Assembly: GCA_964464685.1 (NCBI GenBank)
Contig: CAYXGV010000031.1
Span: 1-12,199 of the forward strand
Length of the DNA stretch: 12,199 bases
From: JABIBU01 sp964464685
GTDB lineage: Bacteria; Patescibacteriota; Patescibacteriia; Magasanikbacterales; UBA922
Reading direction: 5' to 3'
A program made the translations under genes and the position numbers. Of the stretch, positions 7,502 through 12,199 are shown piece by piece (position 1 is the stretch's first letter; each line of letters starts with the position of its first letter). The notes beneath the pieces were generated by a model. The model had not been told where the DNA came from and did no database searches. It saw only the letters and a program-made list of their open reading frames with translations.

Positions 7502-7541
7502 AAAAAAAGTACTTACCATAGTATGTACTATGGTATATACT
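7502..7541 (-). terminator. Palindrome plus T-tract on the minus strand, right bracket of the OPT unit
   Basis: TACCATAGTA/TACTATGGTA arms (7514-7523 and 7526-7535) with outer AGTA/TACT arms (7508-7511 and 7538-7541) give an imperfect 34-bp palindrome. On the minus strand it is followed by seven Ts, the complement of A7502-A7508 (the last shared with the outer arm). It is an inverted relative of the unit at 4841-4882. It may be a back-up terminator for the M29 gene. Confidence 0.6.
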
Positions 7542-7546
7542 ATTTT

Positions 7547-7580
7547 AAAAACATCCCGATTGAAGTCGGGATGTTTTTTT
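7547..7580. terminator. Strong terminator of OPT, possibly bidirectional
   Basis: AAAAACATCCCGA (7547-7559) pairs perfectly with TCGGGATGTTTTT (7566-7578) across a 6-base loop. Ts run to 7580 on the plus strand and As precede on the other side. It lies between the convergent OPT and M29 genes, so it can serve both. Confidence 0.85.
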
Positions 7581-7604
7581 GTTGTATATTTTTTTAAGCA
7601 ACCA

Positions 7605-7692
7605 TTTCCAGTTTACAAAAATTTTACAAACTGGAAACGGGTCTGGATTGTCACGGCAATCCAGAAACCCTTTGTCACCTCCATGAAAGGGT
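7605..7692 (-). other. Three hairpins in the M29 3' untranslated region
   Basis: TTTCCAGTTT/AAACTGGAAA (7605-7614 and 7628-7637), CTGGATTG/CAATCCAG (7643-7650 and 7657-7664) with outer GGGT/ACCC, and ACCCTTT/AAAGGGT (7667-7673 and 7686-7692). The last two share bases, so they may be alternative folds. They follow the M29 stop on the minus strand. Function is unknown. Confidence 0.5.
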
Positions 7693-7744
7693 TAAAGATC
7701 AACAGATATGTGTGTTAGCCAACCGTACTTGGTGTTGTAGTTGT

Positions 7745-8908
7745 TCAGGTGTTGGCGACGACCCAGATGCCGTTCTGAACCACAAGCTGGGTGTTGTCCA
7801 GGAAGAGCGCGATGCCGGCACCGCCATCGCGGAAGTCCACCACCAGATCCACGTGTCTGGCGGAGTCGTTGAAGGTACCATTCTTCTTGGCAGCTTCCGG
7901 ATCTGGGTAACAGTCCTCATATGATTGGCCGAGAGCGATGTGGGCCGTGCCGCCGACCTTTTCCACGTAGAGCGGTTCTTTGAGGACATGGGTCAGCCCC
8001 GGGTTCATCCCCAGTGCGGCTTCGCCCAAACGACGAGAACCAGAGTCGGTTTCGATGATCGAACGGAGTGTTTCCGCGCCTTCAAGTGCCGAGAAGTCGC
8101 AGATGACCCCTTTGTTGAATTTCAGATAGATGCCTCGGATGGTGTTGCCCTGGTGAAAGACTGGCAGATCCAGGAATATCTCGCCATTGGTCAGACGTGG
8201 ATCTGGGCTACGGTAGATCTCGCCGTCCGGCCAGTTTCGCTCGCCACAACACTTCTGCACCAGCGTGTTCCCCAAGTTGATGTTCAGCTTGTGATGATTA
8301 CCGCTTGGTGTTTTGGTGTAGAGCGTCATGACCTTGGCCTGCTGGAAGATCGGCGCGAGTTGATCCTCGGCGGTCTTGATGACCGCGGGGTCGCTCGTCG
8401 ATGCTTCGACCAGGAAGTCGACGTACTGCTCCATGGTTTTGAAGCCTTCGAACTCGGCTCCGTGCCTTGTGGGGAACAGTGTCAGGATCCATGGTTTTGC
8501 GACACGGATGTTCACGAATGGTCTGTCGGCTTTGGCCAGTCGCACCGTATGGTCGGGTGCCAAAAATCCGAACTGCGTCGGGTCCTCCGTACCCAGCACT
8601 TCAATGTACTTGTCCATGCCGTCGTAGCGTGCGTGGTGCCAGTCGGGGATCGCTGCGAGCTGTTCGTCGGTGCCGAGGTGGCCCATCGTAGCACTCCAGA
8701 CTCGACCACGGTCGTTGTTCGGCGGAACCAGGTAGATGTCCGGGATGCCTCCGGCCGTGATGATCTGGCGCTCCAGCTCGGCGATGAGCTCCCAGCCTGC
8801 CGCCTCACCCTTGACCATGACCCGTTCGCCTGGCTTGATGCCACCGAGCGAATGATTGAGCAGAATTTCTGCCCACTTTTCCAGTGCTTCCGGTCTAATG
8901 AGTTTCAT
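7745..8908 (-). CDS. M29-family metallo-aminopeptidase (387 aa)
   Basis: A cytosolic two-metal aminopeptidase that removes residues from peptide N-termini. The metal and catalytic residues known from Thermus aminopeptidase T (E250, E316, H345, Y352, H376, D378) have clear counterparts: E230 in WPDGEIY, E296 in RLGEAALG, H323 and Y330 in TAHIALGQSY, and H352 and D354 in RHVDLVVD. Three of the spacings (66, 7 and 2 residues) are the same. Length is typical for the family (about 370-410). The ATG at 8908 is preferred because GAGAGGG lies five bases upstream; an in-frame TTG at 8953 would add 15 residues but lacks a well-spaced SD. Composition is high in GC (37 of 60 at 8221-8280), unlike infB next door. 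No signal peptide is seen. The gene converges on the OPT transporter, which suggests peptide import then breakdown. A long open frame opposite it is only an antisense shadow. Confidence 0.9.
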   Translation of the reverse strand: MKLIRPEALEKWAEILLNHSLGGIKPGERVMVKGEAAGWELIAELERQIITAGGIPDIYLVPPNNDRGRVWSATMGHLGTDEQLAAIPDWHHARYDGMDKYIEVLGTEDPTQFGFLAPDHTVRLAKADRPFVNIRVAKPWILTLFPTRHGAEFEGFKTMEQYVDFLVEASTSDPAVIKTAEDQLAPIFQQAKVMTLYTKTPSGNHHKLNINLGNTLVQKCCGERNWPDGEIYRSPDPRLTNGEIFLDLPVFHQGNTIRGIYLKFNKGVICDFSALEGAETLRSIIETDSGSRRLGEAALGMNPGLTHVLKEPLYVEKVGGTAHIALGQSYEDCYPDPEAAKKNGTFNDSARHVDLVVDFRDGGAGIALFLDNTQLVVQNGIWVVANT

Positions 8909-8930
8909 TTGAACCCTCTCTTCATAAATG

Positions 8931-8947
8931 GGGTACACTATGTACCC
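8931..8947 (-). promoter_or_regulatory. Operator-like palindrome in the M29 leader
   Basis: GGGTACA, a 3-base centre, then TGTACCC: a perfect 7-bp inverted repeat that ends 22 bases before the M29 ATG. It could be a repressor site or an RNA hairpin near the SD. The binding partner is unknown. Confidence 0.4.
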
Positions 8948-9051
8948 AGCCAAAAAAAGAAAACACCTTCAATTGAAATCTTACTTTTTCGCAACCCCTC
9001 CTAAGTCGCATTGTTTAATTGGTTTTTGAAATGAACGATTTGTTTGTCCAT

Positions 9052-9080
9052 ATTTTCGCATAAAGTTGTTGATTTGTCAA
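9052..9080 (-). promoter_or_regulatory. Promoter of the M29 aminopeptidase
   Basis: Read on the minus strand: TTGACA (9080-9075), a 17-bp spacer and GAAAAT (9057-9052), with a TGC just before it as in an extended -10. The -35 overlaps a GTTGA-4-TCAAC dyad. The leader to the ATG at 8908 is about 135 bases, long like the OPT leader. Confidence 0.55.
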
Positions 9081-9089
9081 CCTTTGTGT

Positions 9090-9154
9090 ACGACACACGA
9101 CCCACACAACACGACACAATTCGTGTGAGTAGTATTACGTGTGTCGTGTGTCGT
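9090..9154. repeat. Inverted repeat with ACGACAC/GTGTCGT motifs between M29 and infB
   Basis: Arms 9090-9101 and 9143-9154 are perfect 12-bp reverse complements. The 41 bases between carry further ACGACAC and CGTGTG pieces, so alternative pairings exist. It lies upstream of both divergent promoters. It could be a shared control site or the remnant of a small repeat element. Confidence 0.55.
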
Positions 9155-9163
9155 GAATATGAG

Positions 9164-9192
9164 TTGACTTTATTCTCAAAACAATATATAAT
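9164..9192 (+). promoter_or_regulatory. Near-consensus promoter of infB
   Basis: TTGACT (9164-9169), a 17-bp spacer and TATAAT (9187-9192). The start would be near 9199, giving a leader of about 34 bases before the ATG at 9233. Confidence 0.8.
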
Positions 9193-9232
9193 CTAAACAC
9201 CATAAATCAATAGCCTTTTAAGCCTTTTTTAG

Positions 9233-11263
9233 ATGAACGTCACAGAACTCTCAAGACAATTAAGAATCAATACCAAAGAAATGCTGGAAATATTACCCCA
9301 GTATGGTTTTGATATTGGTGCCAAAGCTATCAAGATTGATAATAAGGTGGCTGATCAAATAATGCATCAGTGGCGTCGGATTAAGCGCGATCTAGATGAA
9401 AAGAAATTGAAAGAAGCAGAAGAGAAAAAAAACAAAGAAAAAGAACTTAGAAAAGAAAGTGGTGAGTCAGTGGCTTTGCCAAATTTAATTACAGTAAAAG
9501 ATTTTGCGAGTAGATTAAATTTATCGGTCACTTTGGTTATTACTGAACTAATGAAAAATGGTATTTTGGCCAATCAAAATCAAAATATTGATTATGATAC
9601 CGCAGCGATTATGGCTGAAGAATTGGGTTTTACTCCTGAAAAAGAAATTGGTGGAGAAGTAGATCAAGAAAGAGAAGCCCAAAAAGAACAGGCTTTGGAA
9701 CAGGCCTTGTCTAGTGTAAAATTTAGTCAGGTCCGTCCACCGGTTTTTGTGGTTATGGGTCATGTTGACCATGGTAAGACCCGTTTGCTTGATGCCATTA
9801 GAAAAACCAATGTCATTGATACTGAATCGGGTGGTATTACTCAGCATATTGGTGCTTATCAAACTATTTGGAAAGATCCAAAAAGCAAAGATGAAAGATT
9901 GCTTACTTTTATTGATACACCAGGTCATGAAGCTTTTACAGTGATGAGATCTCGTGGTGCAAAAGTTGCTGATATTGCGATTTTGATTGTGGCCGCTGAT
10001 GATGGCGTCAAACCTCAAACTGAAGAAGTTATTAATATTATCAAAGCTGCCAAATTACCGTTTGTGGTGGCTATTAATAAAATGGATAAAGAAGGTGCTG
10101 ATCCACAACGCGTCAAAACAGAATTGTCACAACGAAATGTTTTGTGTGAAGAATATGGTGGTGATGTGCCAATGGTGGAGATTTCTGCCAAACAAGAAAA
10201 AAATATTGATAAATTACTTGATGTTTTGTTATTGGTAGCTGATATGAATACTGACAAAATCAAAGCTGACCCAACTGCTCCGGCTGTGGGAACAATTATT
10301 GAATCACATGTGGACAAGGGAATGGGTCCGGTAGCGACTGTTTTGGTACAATCAGGTACACTTAGAAAAAATGATCCACTGGTAGTAAATAGTGAAATTT
10401 ATGGCAAGGTCAGAGCTATGAAAGATTACAAAGGAGAAAATATTGACGAGGCTCCACCTTCAACTCCAGCTCAGATTATTGGTTTCAAAGTTGCCCCAGA
10501 AGTTGGTGATGTTTTGGATATTGGCAAGGCCAGTGCATCAGAAAAAATTGATGTCAAACAAAAAAAGATTCAACAAACCGGTGCGGAAAAATATAGTCCG
10601 TCTATTTCTTCTGGTGATGAGGATGAAGATAATAAAAAGAAAACTTTGGATCTGGTTATAAAAACCGATGTACTTGGTTCACTGGAAGCAATTATTGGAT
10701 CATTAGAAAAATTAAAACACGATGAAGTGGGAGTTAGAATTGTTGGAAAAGGTTTGGGCAATATTACTGAAGACGATATTCACAAAGCTGAGACTAGTGA
10801 TGCGACTGTGATTGGTTTCAAAGTCAACCCAACTCCAAGCGCCGAAGAGAGTATGCGTGACAAAAAAATTAACTTCTTGCGTTACGAAATAATTTATGAT
10901 TTAATAAATTGGGTAAGAGGTGAATTGGAAAAATTATTATCAACTGAAAAAATTATTACCGAACTTGGACGTTTGAAAGTGATTGCTATTTTTAGGACTG
11001 ATAAAAAAGCTATGACAGTCGGCGGACGTGTGACCGAGGGTAAGATCACTGCTGGTGTAAAAGTTCGAGTCAAACGAAAAGGTGAAATTTTGGAAATTGG
11101 GACAGCCTCCAAATGCCAAGTTGGTCAACAAAATATGAGTGAAGTTCCAGCTGGTACCGAATGTGGTATCCGTTATGAAGGTAAAGAAAAAATTGAAGAA
11201 GGTGATATTTTAGAATTTTATCGTGAAGATTCAAAAGTTAAAAAAATAGTTTTTGAACAATAA
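9233..11263 (+). CDS. infB: Translation initiation factor IF-2 (676 aa)
   Basis: The GTPase that brings initiator fMet-tRNA to the 30S subunit and promotes 50S joining. Two IF2-N-type helical modules are visible (about residues 1-50 and 84-135), joined by a Lys/Glu-rich coiled segment (51-80). The G domain has GHVDHGKT (176-183, P-loop), GGITQHIGAY (200-209), DTPGH (228-232), NKMD (282-285) and SAK (318-320). Domains II, III and IV follow to the C-terminus, which ends in a family-typical KKIVFEQ-like tail. At 676 aa it is a short form, compared with about 890 in E. coli, as expected for a reduced genome. No SD precedes the ATG at 9233; the N-terminal MNVTELSRQL start fits the family. It has its own promoter and diverges from the M29 gene. 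Composition is AT-rich, typical of the resident genes. No anomaly was seen. Confidence 0.97.
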   Translation: MNVTELSRQLRINTKEMLEILPQYGFDIGAKAIKIDNKVADQIMHQWRRIKRDLDEKKLKEAEEKKNKEKELRKESGESVALPNLITVKDFASRLNLSVTLVITELMKNGILANQNQNIDYDTAAIMAEELGFTPEKEIGGEVDQEREAQKEQALEQALSSVKFSQVRPPVFVVMGHVDHGKTRLLDAIRKTNVIDTESGGITQHIGAYQTIWKDPKSKDERLLTFIDTPGHEAFTVMRSRGAKVADIAILIVAADDGVKPQTEEVINIIKAAKLPFVVAINKMDKEGADPQRVKTELSQRNVLCEEYGGDVPMVEISAKQEKNIDKLLDVLLLVADMNTDKIKADPTAPAVGTIIESHVDKGMGPVATVLVQSGTLRKNDPLVVNSEIYGKVRAMKDYKGENIDEAPPSTPAQIIGFKVAPEVGDVLDIGKASASEKIDVKQKKIQQTGAEKYSPSISSGDEDEDNKKKTLDLVIKTDVLGSLEAIIGSLEKLKHDEVGVRIVGKGLGNITEDDIHKAETSDATVIGFKVNPTPSAEESMRDKKINFLRYEIIYDLINWVRGELEKLLSTEKIITELGRLKVIAIFRTDKKAMTVGGRVTEGKITAGVKVRVKRKGEILEIGTASKCQVGQQNMSEVPAGTECGIRYEGKEKIEEGDILEFYREDSKVKKIVFEQ

Positions 11264-11286
11264 ACATATTAATACATTAATATGTT
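11263..11286. other. AT-rich hairpin right after infB
   Basis: AACATATTA (11263-11271) and TAATATGTT (11278-11286) are perfect 9-bp arms with loop ATACAT, starting in the stop codon. There is no T-run, so at best it is a weak terminator or a 3'-end stabiliser. Confidence 0.35.
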
Positions 11287-11292
11287 AGAAAG

Positions 11293-11542
11293 TCTAGTGT
11301 TGTATATACTTTTATTATCAAATCATTCTGAAACAAATGATGATATGTGTCATTGCGCTGTGTCCGCCTCGGGCGGAAGGAGGAGTTCGCATACAGAGTC
11401 TGCACTGAACGAAGTGAAAGTGACGAAGTAATCCCAGACTTTAATGTATTGAAGTATGGGATTGCCACGTCCCGATGCGAATCGGGACTCGCAATGACAC
11501 AAGTGTTCAATACTAAAATACAAAAGTATATACAACGTTAGA
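11293..11542. mobile_element. 250-bp MITE-like element between infB and trxA
   Basis: The outer ends are inverted repeats: 15 bp perfect (11299-11313 and 11522-11536), extendable to 21 bp with two mismatches. Inside lie perfect 12-bp arms starting TGTGTCATTGCG (11346-11357 and 11490-11501), the family signature of GTCATTGCGA repeats. Hairpins CCGCC-TCG-GGCGG and GTCCCGAT/ATCGGGAC lie further in. The direct repeat GTTAGAAA occurs at 11284-11291 and 11537-11544 and could be a target duplication, though it overlaps the arms. The element has no coding capacity. Confidence 0.6.
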
Positions 11543-11584
11543 AATTTTTACAACTAATAATTTATTAATCTAATAAACAAGTCT

Positions 11585-11908
11585 ATGTCAGAAATAACCC
11601 TAAACGACAGCAACTTCGAAGCCGAAGTTTTAAAATCAGATAAACCAGTTTTAGTAGATTTTTGGGCACCATGGTGTGGTCCATGTCAGATGATGGGACC
11701 TTTGGTAGAAGAATTAGCTGGTGAATATGAAGGAAAAGTCAAGGTAGCCAAACTTAATGTTGATGAAAATCAAGTTGTGGCAGGAAAATATAAAGTCATG
11801 AGTATTCCAACTTTTTTGGTGTTCAAAGGTGGCGAAGTGGTAGATCAAATGATTGGTGGAGTACAGAAAGAAAAGTTGAAAGAGATGGTTGAGAAACATT
11901 TATCATAA
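11585..11908 (+). CDS. trxA: Thioredoxin (107 aa)
   Basis: A small cytosolic protein-disulfide reductase. The active site WCGPC is at about residues 30-34, after the VDFWAPW lead-in; the cis-proline loop is visible as SIPTFLVF (about 74-81). Length and fold match classical thioredoxin, and no signal peptide or membrane anchor is present, so it is neither a periplasmic nor a fused form. The ATG at 11585 has no SD, like other resident genes. The partner thioredoxin reductase is not in this window. A strong terminator follows at 11967, so the gene is probably expressed alone. A promoter within the preceding repeat is possible but not clear. Confidence 0.95.
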   Translation: MSEITLNDSNFEAEVLKSDKPVLVDFWAPWCGPCQMMGPLVEELAGEYEGKVKVAKLNVDENQVVAGKYKVMSIPTFLVFKGGEVVDQMIGGVQKEKLKEMVEKHLS

Positions 11909-11915
11909 AAACATT

Positions 11916-11945
11916 TCCGCCCAAGGCGGATCAGCCTCTGGCTGA
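11916..11945. repeat. Tandem small hairpins after trxA
   Basis: TCCGCC-CAA-GGCGGA (11916-11930) is directly joined to TCAGCC-TCT-GGCTGA (11931-11945). Both are perfect 6-bp stems. The first resembles the CCGCC-TCG-GGCGG hairpin inside the element at 11293. It may be a dispersed repeat or an RNA end stabiliser. Confidence 0.5.
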
Positions 11946-11966
11946 AAAACTTTAAAACTTTAAAAC

Positions 11967-11990
11967 ACCTCGGCTTGTGCCGGGGTTTTT
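11967..11990 (+). terminator. Intrinsic terminator of trxA
   Basis: ACCTCGGC (11967-11974) pairs with GCCGGGGT (11979-11986), one wobble, loop TTGT, then T-rich 11986-11990. Confidence 0.8.
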
Positions 11991-12069
11991 ATTTTGAATC
12001 ACATATAACTTAGTAAACCTAGATACTTAGATACTTAGCTAACTTAAAAAACTTAATAATTATCCACCA

Positions 12070-12098
12070 TTGACCCCAAAAGGTTAAAAGAGTAAAAT
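12070..12098 (+). promoter_or_regulatory. Promoter of the last gene
   Basis: TTGACC (12070-12075), a 17-bp spacer and TAAAAT (12093-12098), five of six matches in each box. The leader to the ATG at 12146 would be about 40 bases. Confidence 0.6.
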
Positions 12099-12145
12099 AT
12101 TAGTATTCTTTATAAACTTTATACTTTTAACTTTATAACTAATAT

Positions 12146-12199
12146 ATGAACAATCCATTTGAAAACGCTATGGAGCAGTTGAATAAGGCTGCCAAAATA
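12146..12199 (+). CDS. Start of a probable Glu/Leu/Phe/Val dehydrogenase (cut by the window edge)
   Basis: Only 18 codons are visible: MNNPFENAMEQLNKAAKI. The NPFENA...QL.KAAK pattern is like the N-terminus of glutamate dehydrogenases of the Glu/Leu/Phe/Val family, which interconvert amino acids and 2-oxo acids with NAD(P). No catalytic residue can be seen, so the identity is a guess from the leader. There is no SD, a promoter sits upstream, and the frame stays open to the edge. An amino-acid dehydrogenase would fit the aminotransferase and the peptide-use genes of this window. Confidence 0.5.
   Translation, partial: MNNPFENAMEQLNKAAKI

Noticed and set aside
6767..7519. A 250-codon open frame on the minus strand across the OPT 3' end
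   Set aside because: It overlaps a clear OPT C-terminus and the hairpin-rich 3' region, with no recognisable protein features.
7925..9004. A 359-codon open frame on the plus strand
   Set aside because: It is antisense to the M29 gene, whose metal-binding residues are all in place. GC-rich genes often leave the opposite strand open. No SD or known motif supports it.
9090..9154. CRISPR-like array from repeated ACGACAC/GTGTCGT
   Set aside because: There are only two arms in inverted orientation, with no regular direct repeats or spacers of constant length, and no cas genes nearby.
11547..11576. Candidate trxA promoter TTTACA ... TAATAA
   Set aside because: Spacing is 18 bp, both boxes are weak, and the start would fall at the ATG itself; such matches are common by chance in AT-rich sequence.

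Overview
The window looks like a metagenome-assembled scaffold from an AT-rich bacterium, probably a member of the Candidate Phyla Radiation (Patescibacteria). This rests on the style of the proteins (a compact IF-2, a divergent full-length transketolase, a small thioredoxin), on AT-rich genes that start with no Shine-Dalgarno (SD) sequence, and on intergenic spaces filled with short palindromic repeats. The phylum call is an inference. TGA works as a stop here, so the UGA-to-glycine code of Gracilibacteria and Absconditabacteria is not supported.

Layout. Positions 1-110 hold two tandem terminators, the second with a promoter -35 box in its loop. A GC-rich 82-aa orphan gene follows (144-392), then a 15-bp perfect hairpin and a terminator. 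Transketolase lies at 587-2827 and its last codons run into a dispersed repeat. A 359-bp spacer carries three repeat or hairpin units. A class I/II aminotransferase (3187-4742) is broken only by an assembly gap: 100 Ns flanked by an exact 55-bp duplication; merging the copies restores one 466-aa frame. Next comes an OPT-family oligopeptide transporter (5069-7357), bracketed by inverted copies of one palindrome-plus-T-tract unit (4841-4882 and 7502-7541). Facing it is an M29 metallo-aminopeptidase (7745-8908, minus). Diverging from the peptidase is infB (9233-11263), then a 250-bp MITE-like element, trxA (11585-11908), and the first 18 codons of a probable Glu/Leu/Phe/Val dehydrogenase (12146 to the edge).

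Two gene styles are interleaved. Transketolase, aminotransferase, infB, trxA and the dehydrogenase are AT-rich and lack SD sequences. The 82-aa orphan, the OPT transporter and the M29 peptidase are GC-richer and have strong purine-rich SD sites plus TTGACA -35 boxes. The transporter and the peptidase suggest an acquired peptide-scavenging pair: peptides imported, then trimmed to amino acids. The aminotransferase and the dehydrogenase could then use those amino acids. No classical mobile-element gene, CRISPR array, rRNA or tRNA was seen. The most notable patterns are the bracketed OPT cassette, the two-style gene mix, and the dense intergenic repeats.
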